Origin: Sceloporus undulatus
Lineage: Eukaryota > Chordata > Lepidosauria > Squamata > Phrynosomatidae
DNA length: 64,000 nt
Reading direction: 5' to 3'
NCBI RefSeq assembly: GCF_019175285.1
Contig: NC_056523.1
Location: 199,079,196 to 199,143,195 of the forward strand
Shown: positions 45,168-55,024 of the stretch, piece by piece
Layout: every line of letters starts with the position of its first letter
How positions within the stretch are numbered: position 1 is the stretch's first letter
Made by a program: the position numbers and the translations under genes
The notes under the pieces: model-generated
Told to the model about the DNA's origin: nothing
Seen by the model: the letters and a program-made list of their open reading frames with translations, nothing else
The model's database searches: none

Positions 45168-45541
45168 CTGTATATACTCAACTATACGTCGACCTCATGT
45201 ATAAGTCGAGGTCATGTTTTGGGGGCAAAATTTTGCCATGACCCGTGGATAGGTCGAGGGTAAAACTTTGAAGCTCTTTCAGTATGTTAGGGTCGCCATA
45301 ATTGTCCACTAAACCCAGGGACAAAATGTAGGACAAATTCTAGACCAAACTGTAGGACAACTGCAGGACAAAACTCAGCCCAAAATGTGGGACATTTAAG
45401 GTACACCATTTTTCTTATAAACCTTATAAAAAATGGAAAATCAAGGTTTGATATTTGAAATGTATACTTTTTTGGAACATTTTCAAACTGTGGATGCTTG
45501 AATCCGTGTATAAAAAATCTGTGTATAAGAAGGGCTGACTG
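45168..45541. mobile_element. Composite of two Tigger-like MITE remnants
   Basis: The left part has actgtatatactcaactata, cgtcgacctcatgtataag and gataggtcgagggt. The right part (about 45400-45541) has aaaatcaaggtttgatattt and ends gggctgactg plus TA, like 8919-9164. A gacaaa-rich repeat lies between. Confidence 0.6.
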
Positions 45542-45891
45542 TATCAGCTTCTGTAGGTTAATTTCATAGATCAGAATGTCACTTCCCTCCCACATAATAA
45601 AAACTTGAGGTTGGGAGGTCCATTGCCCCAGTCACATGAGAATGTTCAACAAACCTCATCCTTTCTATCATTTTAAAAACAATAACAGTTCTGCTTCCTG
45701 GACTTCCACTGAAAAGCTAAATTGTGGAGCCATCATTTGCCACCTGGATATAACAGGAAATCTTTGACATCCCAGTGCTTTTGAATTTGCCATGGAAGCC
45801 ATCTCCCTGGACATATTCTGCATGATAAATCAATGTAAGAGACTATGTTCATACATGGCATGCTAAATAAATAAATAATTTTTATTTCTAG

Positions 45892-45993
45892 GTTTGTGTG
45901 GCGCAGATTTTACGTGCACTGCAGGTGTTGGGAAGCACGCCAAAGCTTCAAGCTGTTACGTTACGACTGATGACATCTTTATGGGAGAAACAG
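45892..45993 (+). CDS. FOCAD: FOCAD exon, 34 codons
   Basis: The acceptor is tttttatttctag and the donor CAG|gttggc. It encodes VCVAQILRALQVLGSTPKL followed by QAVTLRLMTSLWEKQ. The human counterpart is VCIGQILRIIQLLGTTPRL followed by RAVTLRLLTSLWEKQ. The exon is symmetric. Its donor departs from the usual gtaagt/gtgagt pattern and may be weak, but the next exon joins in phase. The preceding intron (42534-45891) contains two CpG-rich MITEs and a composite Tigger-like remnant. Confidence 0.95.
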
Positions 45994-47682
45994 GTTGGCA
46001 AAGAACATTGAAGACCCTTAATTTCCAGCTTGAGAAGTTTAACTTTAAGAAAACTAATGGTGCCAGTGAGTCCTCCTTAGGACTGGGACATCAGTGATTA
46101 CAACAGCACTGCTTGCTGTGAACCCATGTAGGACAGGGTGGGCAACACATATGGCTCCCAGGCTACATATGCACCTTTTCTTTTTGTGGTCTCTGCAGGT
46201 CTCCTTTCTTGTACTGAATTCTCCAAGGCAGAATGAAAATTGGTGCTTTTTTCCCTTGTCAACAAACTGTGTGGGAACTCTGGACCTTGCTTTTAAAGGT
46301 GGATCACACTCCAAGGAGCTTTCAAGAAACGCAGTCCACCTTAAAAACAAGCTAGCGTACAGCCTCCATATACCTTCTTTCACTGTAACATTGCAGTGAC
46401 TCTTGCTGCCACAAATTTATGTCTTGTTTAAACTGCAAAAAAGGGCTGTTTTGCTGTCATGCCACAGCAAATTCAGCAGCAGAAATGGAGGTGGGGTACA
46501 TTCCCCCCCACTGTGTTTTCTGTGCAATCTGTAAACTTCTTATGTTGTTATAACTGATCACAATTAAGAAGGTATTAAATACTGGGAGCTGAACTGCATG
46601 GGATGGACGTGTGCCTTGCAGCCTGGGATTATCCAGTTGTATTGGGGCTGGGGCTTGTCCAGATTGCACTGAGACTTACTCCTGGGTATACACATATATA
46701 ATATAGCTGTACTTTGAGTGCTTGAAAGCTGTTGCATTGGACCTTACTCCTGAGTGGACATGCATACAATTGAGCAGTGCTTCACCTTTTTCATTGAAAT
46801 GTGTCCAAACTGGTAAGAATTACATGTGTGCTGATGGGTGAGAAGGATTTCTCATGCTCTTGCTGTAAAGTAAACCAGCATTATTATCTCCCAAATGGCA
46901 CATGGAAGGACTAGGGATGAGAGAGAGTGGCTTGCATAACAACACCTTATGAATTCATTGTAGAAGAGAGATTTGTAGTCCCTTTATAAACTGTGCAATG
47001 CCAGCCCATTCAGATCATGAGAGCCAACGTGATCTAGTAGTTTGAATATTGACTAGGATTTTCAGAGGGCAGGGTTGAAATCCCCACATAGTCTTGGAAA
47101 CCCACTGGGTGACCTTGGGCTCTCTTGGCCTCAGAAGAAGGCAATGGTAATCCTCTGAACAAATCTTGCTCAGAAAACCCTGTGATAGGTTTGTCCAAGG
47201 ATCAACATACTGTATTTTGGAAACGACACAAAGGCACATAACAAATCCACATATTGCCACAACCATGAACTGATTAGTTCAATGGGCATTATTTATACTG
47301 CCTTCTCAGCCTCAGCCCCTTCATCTGGAGTATAAGGATTACATTGGCCTATGTTCCAGGGTTGTCAGGATTATTAAAATAGAGTATTTATTTTGCTTTG
47401 AACATTCTAAGACTGCAATCTTATGCACAGTTGCCCAGGTACAAATGAGAATACATTTGGTTCAAATATGAATGAAATTGCATCCTACTGATTTCTGTGG
47501 CATGGCGCAGTTTACTATCTAAATTGCTTTAGAGAGTTGTATAAAATATAGGCCTGAATTTATGGGGTTCATTGTAGTGTCAGGTTTTTTGGTCCCCTTC
47601 CTGTTTACATGCAGCCATTTCTGAAAGTTAAAATTTGCTCCAAGCATCAAACATCCTAACTCCTCTCCATCTTTCTTTTTAG
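45994..47682 (+). other. FOCAD: FOCAD intron, 1.7 kb
   Basis: One ACA-SINE was recognised (47022-47245). A possible hAT MITE left end lies near 46133-46180 (cagggtgggcaac). The rest, mainly 46185-47015 and 47250-47680, is unassigned. Confidence 0.9.
47022..47245 (+). repeat. ACA-type SINE
   Basis: The head gagagccaacgtgatctag is followed by cactgggtgaccttgggct, ctgaacaaatcttgctcag and the 3' end aaaggcacataacaaa. Confidence 0.85.
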
Positions 47683-47813
47683 GATCGAGTTTATCCAGAG
47701 CTGCAGAGATTCATGGCAATGTCTGATATGGCGTCTCTGTCTGTCAGCAAAGATACTCAGTGGGAAAAAGTGATTGCCAAAGCAGCCTCTATCAGAGACA
47801 TATGCAAGCAAAG
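47683..47813 (+). CDS. FOCAD: FOCAD exon, 131 bp, start of the strongly conserved region
   Basis: The acceptor is catctttctttttag and the donor CAAAG|gtaagc. It encodes DRVYPELQRFMAMSDMASLS, then VSKDTQWEKVIAKAASIRD, then ICKQ and two bases of an arginine codon. Human has DRVYPELQRFMAVSDVPSLS, VGKEVQWEKLIAKAASIRD, ICKQR. Conservation is clearly higher than in the first three exons. It is probably near the start of the DUF3730 homology region, which I place from memory. Confidence 0.96.
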
Positions 47814-48682
47814 GTAAGCGAAAAAGTTGCTTTTGGGAGAGGGCTAATGTGTAATTGCAGAGATTTGTGTTGATTGTCAGTGACTGTGTAATTGAAACCT
47901 CATGCCCTGAAACTGGGAACCAACCAGTTGATCTGCTACAAACTCTGTATACTTTAGCTTCAGACCTTTTGCATATGTGAAAGGAAGGGAATGTAGTTCT
48001 GTGATGTGCAGGCTGAAGGAAGCCTCTGGATTGGACAGAGCTGGTATGTTTGTTAGGGGACTTCTATCCATGCTTTGTCAAAAAGGCATCTCCTGTTCAT
48101 TGCCCTTCAGATTCCTACTTTTTATGCATAAGTCCTGTCAATTCCTCTGACACTGATGTAGTAAACAAATCAAAAAGAGGTAAGCATGAACCAAATTTTT
48201 CAGGAAATAGGTGTGTATGGTCTGGATGTTATATATTGATGGTGATAGAAAATTCCAAATTCAGAGCTTCCTCTCTGCATCTGGGTTGTGTTTCTTCAGT
48301 TCATACTACTATAAAGGCATAAACCAGATAAGATAGAGGCTGCTGGTGGTGAGTCAAAAAGCAGACCGGGGAATAGGGATTCAAACTATTAAGGATGGGA
48401 TTACATTTCCCCTGAAAACTTAGGTTCCCAGTTAATATGTACCTCTGGATTCAGCCCTAAGCCTGGATCTCCAAGTTTCAGAACTGGTCAGGAGTGCAGC
48501 TAATCCTAGTATGCTAACTGCACTTGTTCCTGGCTACATTGATGCAGGCCTTTCTCATATCCCTGTTTGGACTACTGTAATATTGTTTTCATGGCATTTG
48601 GAAAAATGTTTGAAAGCATCAAATGGTCTAGAATGCTTGTTGACTGGGTCTGATTGAATGAAACATGGTATTCCTTTACTAT

Positions 48683-48915
48683 GGCCTGTTACAGACTGCC
48701 AAAATAAAGCTGCTTCGGGTCTCTTTGGAGGTATGCTATTTAAATGATGCATGGGTCCTAAGAGTCCGGAGGTCGTGCCAAAGCCACACTCCATTCCTAA
48801 GCACTGGAGTGCAGCTTTGGTGCAGCTTCCAGATTCTTAGGATGCATGCATCATTTAAATAGCATACCTCCAAAGAGACCCGAAGCAGCTTTATTTTGGC
48901 TGTCTGTAACAGGCC
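48683..48915. mobile_element. Near-perfect hairpin MITE, 233 bp
   Basis: The ends are ggcctgttacagac and its complement. The outer 71 bases of each arm are complementary with one mismatch (including tatgctatttaaatgatgca), and the inner arms continue pairing with more mismatches to a small loop near 48798. The flanks read TAT on both sides. It lies inside the L2 copy. Confidence 0.9.
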
Positions 48916-49144
48916 TATGACATTTTCATGGTCTGTGTCTGGGCAAATTTCAAAGCACTGTTGATATCATATAAAGCCAATGGAAATTAGGCTGTTTGAT
49001 AAACTACATTTTCCCTTATGAGTCTGTCTGGGTTTTAAGATCTTTGCAGGAAAGCTGTCAGTCTCTCCACAGACATGTCTGGTGACAATGCCAGAGAGGA
49101 CTTTCTCAGTGGTTGCTTTCAGCTAGGTTGACTCTCTTTGGCTT

Positions 49145-49400
49145 GTTAGGCTGATGGGGCCAGCTTCCGGCCCCTTTTGGAGCATAGTGTTTACATGATG
49201 CACGCTCCCAGAGTTACTGGGAGCCGACTAAGGCAACCCAAAACCAGCCCCAAATGTAGCATATCTTTCTTTCTCTTATTTGGGACTGATGCAGGAGGAG
49301 GCCTCAGGGCCATGGCGTGTATTCGCCGTGGCCCCAGGATGATCAGACTGGGAGTGGCTTCTGGCCGCTTTTTCCTGCCCATCTGCTTTGCCCCTTTGTG
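49145..49400. mobile_element. GC-rich non-autonomous element
   Basis: It has ggggccagcttccggcccc, gggccatggcgtgtattcgc and ttctggccgctttttcctgc, related to 42729-43080. It is inserted in L2 sequence. Confidence 0.45.
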
Positions 49401-50136
49401 ATGTCTTCAGCTGTCCATCAAATACCTTTTTTAAATTAATCAGGTATTTGGCATTTAAGATGGCCAGATGTTGAAGGAATTTTTAATTGGTTGAGTGCTT
49501 TGTGATTCCTTATTTGTGTCTTTGATTTCATTTTAAATTATTTTTTAAAATCTGTTTTCATAACATTTTCTTATGTTTTGGGCATCATTTCTGTTAGAAA
49601 TGTGGACTACTATACATTTAATAAATGTTCTCTACTATCCCATGGGATTGTGAATTGTATTGAGAGACCATATTGGTCTTAACTGGATTAAAATCACAGT
49701 TGAATATATCCAAGTGTTGGTGCTGATGATATCTTTTCTGCTGCGAATTCAACCAGCCATTGCAATGAGATATGCTAAGAAATGAGATCAACTCTCTTGG
49801 AAGAGTAGAGTTTCATATATTCCTGGAATTGTTACTAAAAAGTTTGTTTTTCATTTTAGAAAGAGGGAAAATCTTACTTTCTGAAGAAAGTTAAAAAGTG
49901 GCATTTAGTCCCATTCAGTTTTTAAAAAATGTTGTGTACAGGGAAAACCATCACTTTGTATTTCTTGCCTAAGAAAATTCTATGAAATCAGTGGGGTCTC
50001 CATAAGTCAACAGTTGACCTGAAGTCACATACGCACACATAATTATGGGCATATGCTGAAGTAGATTGTAGGCCATGCAAATTTATTCAAAATAAGACAT
50101 GTAGATCTTTTAAGATGCCACAAGATACTCTCTTAG

Positions 50137-50349
50137 GCTGCATCTGCATTGCAGAAATAATTCAGTTTGACATAACTTTAACTGCCATAGCACAGTACTG
50201 TGGAATTCTGGGAATTGTTGTTTTGTAAGACATTTAGCCTTCTTTGTAAGAGAGCCCCACTACAATTCCCAAAATTCCATATTCCATTAAGCCATCACAG
50301 TTAAAGTGGTATCAAACTGGATTATTTCTAAAGTAGAGATGCAGCCTTA
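50137..50349. mobile_element. Long palindromic MITE, just upstream of the last exon
   Basis: The left arm ggctgcatctgcattgcag, aaataattcagtttgac and ctgtggaattctgggaattg faces attcccaaaattccatattc, cagttaaagtggtatcaaac, tggattatttctaaag and atgcagcc. It ends only 71 bp before the exon at 50420, so it lies within reach of the branch-point region. Confidence 0.85.
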
Positions 50350-50419
50350 GTTATGGTGCAACAGACTGACTTGGACTACCCCTTTGGAAAGTATAACTGT
50401 GATTCTTTTATTTGATTAG

Positions 50420-50546
50420 ACCATACCAACATGGAGCAGATATGTTGGCTGCAATTTCTCAAGTACTGAATGAGTGCACAAAACCTGACCAAGCCACACC
50501 AGCTGTCTTAGTCTTACAAGGACTTCATGCACTTTGTCAAGCTGAG
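50420..50546 (+). CDS. FOCAD: FOCAD exon, 127 bp, last coding segment seen
   Basis: The acceptor is cttttatttgattag and the donor GAG|gtaaga. The first base completes arginine, then 42 codons follow: PYQHGADMLAAISQVLNECT, KPDQATPAVLVLQGLHALCQ, AE. Against the human sequence I recall, only one residue differs (V for A in ATPAV). This is the best conserved exon of the window. The next human exon begins VVCIRSTW; nothing like it was found in the following 13.4 kb, so the downstream intron is at least that long. Confidence 0.96.
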
Positions 50547-50559
50547 GTAAGATTTGTTT

Positions 50560-50720
50560 TTCTTTGTTAAAATATTTGTTTAGCACCTTTCAGCTTGCTA
50601 GGTCCTCTGCAATTATATAAAATAGATAAAAAATATTTTAAAAAATAAACCAAAACAATTAAAACAGCTTAAAAAACACATACAATTAAAACAACTACCG
50701 GAAGGCAACCCCGATTTTAA
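50560..50720 (-). repeat. Retroelement 3' region, antisense
   Basis: A block rich in aattaaaacagcttaaaaaa, followed by aaaggccttacaaaactg, resembles 43170-43665. Confidence 0.4.
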
Positions 50721-50904
50721 GAACGAAAGGCCTTACAAAACTGTGCAGGCTTGGCTGCCTACCAGAAATCCAAAAGCCATCATGACCTCAGCTGGGATGA
50801 AGTTCTACAAATATGGTGCTACTATAGAGAATGTCCTGCCTTATATACTCACCAACCTGGCTTCGCAGGTTGTAGCTTGTATGCCATTGGCAGGTTTCAT
50901 TTTT

Positions 50905-50990
50905 ATTGAGTTGGTTATTTGTATGTACAGCACTGTGTACATTTACAGCGCTATAAAAATAAACAACAACAATAATAATACGCAGGGTAT
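50905..50990 (+). repeat. Retroelement 3' end with AAT tail
   Basis: The segment gtatgtacagcactgtgtac then agcgctataaaaataaac and aacaataataata matches 40295-40360. Confidence 0.6.
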
Positions 50991-51059
50991 TGTGACATGC
51001 AATTCTTAAATTCCACATAGGCGGATACAGGAGCAGGTCATCTTTCAGATATCCTGCTG

Positions 51060-52000
51060 CACAAATGTTTAGCAGGTTGTATGTTAAAATTAACATCTTT
51101 AATTGAGTTCTAAATCACTTACCAGAAAATAGTCTGGCTACTGCATTTGCACTAGCTTTAGTTTCCAATCTCTTTTCAATAACAGTTCTGTATAGAGCAT
51201 ATTGCAGTATACTAATCTGGAGGTAATTAAGGAATGAAGCAGTGTGGCAAAATCTGCTTCCTTAGGAACAACAACCAAAGCTGGGCAAAGACACTTTCTG
51301 GCTACAGCAGCCTCCTGGCCTTCCAGAACCAATACTGGCTCCAAGAGCACTACAGCAACCTCATCTAGAACAAGCTGTGATACCAATCCCAGGTTGGTTA
51401 TTTCTTGTTCACCTGCAGAATTTTGTCTTGTGTGGGTTCAGTTTCAATTTGTTAACCCACATCCAGTCATTCACATCATCTAGACCAGTGGTACCCAAAC
51501 TTTGGTCCTCCAGTGTTTTCGACATCAGCTCCCAGAAGTGTCTGGCGAGTCTGGGAGTTGAAGTCCAAAACACCTGGAGAATCAAAGTTTGGGAATTACT
51601 GATCTAGACAATGGTTCTGCATTTCCACAGCTTCCTTGGCATTAGTTGTTAAAGAGACACAGCTGTGTATCTTTGGCATATTGATGAGATACAACTCCCA
51701 ATCTGAAGATAGCTTCTTGAAGTGGCTTCAGGTAGATGCTGAAAAGCATGGAGCAGTACTGAATCTTGTGGACTCCTCAGGCATGCAGGTCTAAAGCTGA
51801 ACAGCAGTACCCCAGCAGGACTGCCTGGCAAAAAAGGCCACAATGAATGCAAAACAATCCCCCAAGTTCTACAAGAGCCAAACAGCCCACATGGCTGCTA
51901 TGATCAGTGAGATTGAATGCTGCTCAGCAGAACCAATTGAACTTCCTGGCACAGGACATTCACTAAAGTGACAAAGGCTATTTCTATCCTGGGTATGTGT
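51060..52000 (-). repeat. Old retroelement sequence, antisense, split by a hAT MITE
   Basis: The blocks gttaacccacatccagtcat, agctgtgtatctttggcata and ttcaggtagatgctgaaaag follow, in order, a sequence I know as a common antisense reptile retroelement, but I cannot name its clade. It is split at 51486-51601. Confidence 0.45.
51486..51601. mobile_element. hAT-type MITE, 116 bp, with perfect 8-bp target duplication
   Basis: The ends cagtggtacccaaactttgg and the complement of caaagtttgggaattactg match. ATCTAGAC lies directly on both sides (51478-51485, 51602-51609). The arms are inverted almost throughout (ctcccaga / ctgggag). Confidence 0.92.
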
Positions 52001-52174
52001 TTGAACCTTCAAGTTGCCTGTTGACTTATGGCGACCTAGTCAATTTCATAGTTTTCTTATGCAGGGAATGCTTGGAGGTGTTTTGCCAATGCTTTCCTCT
52101 GAAATATTGCCTATGGCACCTGGTATACGTTGGTAGTGTCCCATCTAAGGACTAACCAGAGCTGACCTTGAAGA
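52001..52174 (-). repeat. 5S-rRNA-derived SINE (5S-Sauria type)
   Basis: The + strand ends gtcccatctaaggactaacc then agagctgacc, the complement of the 5S internal promoter region (GGTTAGTACTTGGATGGGAG in the gene). It is preceded by ttcaagttgcctgttgactt and gcctatggcacctggtata. Confidence 0.8.
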
Positions 52175-52740
52175 AGACTGAAACATTTTTTGATAGACCA
52201 AGCATGTTTTGATCTTCTTCAGTTCTTTTGTGTGGAGTACTGAGATGACATTTCAGACTAGCAAAGGAGTAGTAATGTGTCTTGAGAAAGAGAGGGAGAT
52301 AGAGTGGAGAAAATTTTACCAGAGGATCATGAATGACAGTAAAGGACCCTTAGCAGTTGCTATTATGTGTGGCCCAATTGGAATTAAATACAGGGAGGCC
52401 AGAAGGAATTTGGGGGGGGGGAGTGTTAGTGGTGGTGTTCACAGTGCTTCAGGAGTTTAATCTTAACCTCTGTAAAAAGGCCAGATTTAAACAATGAAGA
52501 GTTGGAGGAAGGTGACTAAGGCAATGTAGGACTGGAATACAATGGGAGAAATGGATATCAGTTCCCTACAATTAACCTGTTTTTTCTTCTACAATGGAGG
52601 TCAGAGATATGTGCCTCAGCAATTGGATTTGCAAATTAAACCTGTGTTTACCTTTCTGTGACCAAAGATGAGGACAATCTCATCCTTTGATGGCAGCAAA
52701 AGAAAAGAGGGTGGCTTCAGAACTCCTGACTTAGTTGTTT

Positions 52741-52765
52741 ATTAATAAATAAATAAATAAATAGT
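52741..52765. repeat. AATA microsatellite
   Basis: A short aataaataaataaataaata run. Confidence 0.9.
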
Positions 52766-53992
52766 TTATAAATTATAAATGAAATCCTGAAGTTGAGATC
52801 ATAAAAGAGTGCTGTGGTATTTAATAAGAGCTGCACAAAAATATTAAGAAAAGCTCTGGGTGGGGAATAATATAGTAGGTAGTATTGAAATAAAATCTCT
52901 TGAAGCTCTTAGCTTAAAAAAATAAACACAAAACCTTTGGCTTCACTTAAATATAATGATAGTTATGTATTAGAATATAGATTGCATAAAGTAGGAAACA
53001 CCATGTATGAATTACTCATATTGCTCCTGAGCATTGGTCTAGCTTTTAGATGATTTATGAAGATGGCTAAATCATTTTGTGCTTTTCTATAATGGAACTC
53101 TTTAATGAGACTTACAGTGTTCACTGGCTTGCATGTCAGGCCTGGAAATCATACATCGTAGTTCTTGCCAGACCACATTTACTAATTCTTTGCAAATCTT
53201 TTGTTATTTTGCCAGCATAATTCAACAGAAGCCAGCATACTTTCTGTGAGCCTATATATCCTGGTTTATAATAGATTTCATGTGTGAAATATATTGGGCA
53301 GGCCAAGTAAGATTCAGAGATGAAAAGGCTGAGCTTAATTTGCTGTGTGTGCATGTGCATCTGTGTCTCTGTGTGTATGTTTTTCAGTTATTTCTTTTCT
53401 GGAAGTAATTCTGTTCTGTTTATTTCCTGATTCCACACTTATCTGGCCTAGACCAAAGAAGAAGGAGAAAGAAATGACAGAATGGTATAGTACAATGAAA
53501 ATTATGATGATGACAAATTACCTCAGTTAGTGAGTTTGACAACTAGAGGAAAATTGTTCCTTGGGCATTCTTAAAATAACTTGGCTGCTTGAATTGCAGT
53601 GATGTGGTTTTGTAAATACAAAAAGCAGAAATTAATTTTTCTGAGCTGAAAATTCTTTTCCCTGGGAAAAGCTTTTGAACCAGTCTTGTAAGATTTATTC
53701 CTTATGCTTCTAGTCAGGCGCAGCCCTAATGTTAGGTAAGGGAGGAATGGGGGTATGTCGTTCTTGGAGGGTAGCAGTTTCTGGTTATTATCACCCTGTG
53801 TTTGCAATATTATTTTAAAATTCATTTATACAATTGTAAATTTTATGTATGATGTTGTGTCTAGTTTAGCCCTCAGTTGTAGCTGTTCAAACATTGGGTT
53901 GAGAGACATGAGTAAAGATGGCTGGTTTCACAAAACATAAATATGGGTATGAACTTTCTAGGTCTACACTGTACTTAGGGATGACTAAAGTG

Positions 53993-54090
53993 AATATCTA
54001 CAAAGTATTGTTGCACTGCAATTCTTGGCATTCCTCATGATTGGCTATGTTGACTGCAGTTGAATAACTCAGGGGCTGGACTTGGCCTAC
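53993..54090. mobile_element. Degraded hAT-type MITE
   Basis: The segment gttgcactgcaattcttggc, attcctcatgattggc then tgactgcagttgaataactc is like the interior of 25501-25636. Confidence 0.45.
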
Positions 54091-54459
54091 TCTACGGTAA
54101 TTCATGGAGCTTCAGATTTGCTAGTCACATTCAAGTAAAAGCTAATACTGAGTGAATGTATGGGAAGAATAGGTTTGCGTGACAAAATACACTCCTTTCT
54201 TTTTGACTAAACTTGAGAATTGAATGACCTCTGATAGTGTACCCCAGCTCATATGGACATGTAGTTTTTTCTTGTGTCTGAATGATTTGTAGTGGGAAAA
54301 AATATGAAATTATATGTTCCTATATACAATTAGTATGCTAACAGTGCAGTCCTCCACATGTCTACCTAAACATAAGTCATATTAAGTTCAGTTTGGCTTA
54401 CTCTCAGGAATACAGCTTAAAAGGGTATTTGTGTAAGCATTTCTGTGTTGTTGTCGTCA

Positions 54460-54575
54460 TCGTCATCATCATTGTCATCTTTATTTATGCCCTACCTTCT
54501 TCCCAAGGTTGGACCTCAAGGCAGTTTACAATTTAAAATGATCACAATGATTAAAATAAAGGGTAGACTTTTTCC
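54460..54575 (-). repeat. Retroelement 3' end, antisense, with CAT tract
   Basis: It has tttatttatgccctaccttc and ctcaaggcagtttacaattt, following a cgtcatcatcatt tract; inverted LINE 3' end. Confidence 0.45.
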
Positions 54576-54599
54576 GTTTGAGGTTTTATTCTCTTTGTG

Positions 54600-54795
54600 T
54601 ACATATGTGTGCTTTTAAGTTGCCTTTTGACTAATTGTGACCCTGTGAATTTCATAATTTTCTTAGGCCAGGAATACGTGGAAATGATTTGCCATTGCCT
54701 TCTGCTGAAATATAGCCAACATCACCTGGTATTTATTGGCAGTTTTGCATACGAGTACTAGCTAGGCCTAACTCTGCCTAGCTGCCAAGGTCAGA
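54600..54795 (-). repeat. 5S-rRNA-derived SINE (5S-Sauria type)
   Basis: The blocks ttttaagttgccttttgact, ccatgccttctgctgaaata-like text and catcacctggtatttattgg, then gagtactagctaggcctaac and tgcctagctgccaaggtcag, match the inverted 5S head. It is older than the copy at 52001. Confidence 0.75.
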
Positions 54796-54824
54796 CAGAG
54801 GTTGGGCTGTAGTTCAGTGCTAAA

Positions 54825-54935
54825 TCCAGAGTTTGGGAAGGTTATTGTTTTAATTGTATCTCCCAGCATCCCCCAGACTTTATGGTCATTGATTATGTTG
54901 GTTGGAGGATTCTGGGAGTGGTGGCTAACATCTTT
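54825..54935. mobile_element. Degraded hAT-type MITE
   Basis: It has tctcccagcatcccccagac and ggattctgggagtggtggc in inverted relation. Confidence 0.4.
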
Positions 54936-55024
54936 AAGTTCTTCTTACATCTAGTCTGGAAAGAAACTTAGCATTCCATTTAGATCAATGTTAAAGGAAT
55001 AGTGAGGATCATTTTGGTGTTCTT

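Larger units (their letters stand above)
42534..45891 (+). other. FOCAD: FOCAD intron, 3.4 kb
   Basis: It contains two GC-rich elements, a retroelement 3' fragment, an ACA-SINE and a composite Tigger-like remnant. The parts at 44030-44755 and 45545-45890 are unrecognised. Confidence 0.9.
48430..49640 (+). mobile_element. Degraded L2-like LINE carrying two nested insertions
   Basis: The segment gagccctaag-like text near 48455 matches 11185. Near 48560 a frame reads LDYCNIVF, the L2 block before its C-terminus, and YKANGN-like residues follow at 48975. A 3' UTR runs to about 49640. It is interrupted at 48683-48915 and 49145-49400. Confidence 0.55.
47814..50419 (+). other. FOCAD: FOCAD intron, 2.6 kb
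   Basis: It is dominated by a degraded L2 with a hairpin MITE and a GC-rich element inside, then a palindromic MITE. The part at 47820-48420 shows nothing recognisable. Confidence 0.9.
16093..50546 (+). other. FOCAD: FOCAD (focadhesin) gene, internal part: nine coding exons
   Basis: Focadhesin is a large helical-repeat (ARM/HEAT-like) protein of about 1800 residues. It was first described at focal adhesions as a candidate glioma suppressor, and later linked to stability of the cytoplasmic SKI RNA-decay complex and to a childhood liver disease. Nine exons on one strand have AG acceptors and GT donors, and every junction keeps phase, giving 475 codons without a stop. The order and sequence match human FOCAD as I remember it, for example LPITTDVPVHVFLLLAYLL, AVTLRLMTSLWEKQDRVYPE and PYQHGADMLAAISQVLNECT. 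The last two exons enter the region usually called DUF3730. The first exon here begins inside a codon, so at least one earlier exon is missing from the window; the last exon ends on a donor, so more follow. No damage is seen, so this is a functional gene. Assignment is from recalled human sequence, not an alignment run. Confidence 0.95.

Noticed and set aside
54740-54795. 5S rRNA gene or pseudogene
   Set aside because: Only the inner 5S part is present, fused to a SINE body shared with 52001-52174.
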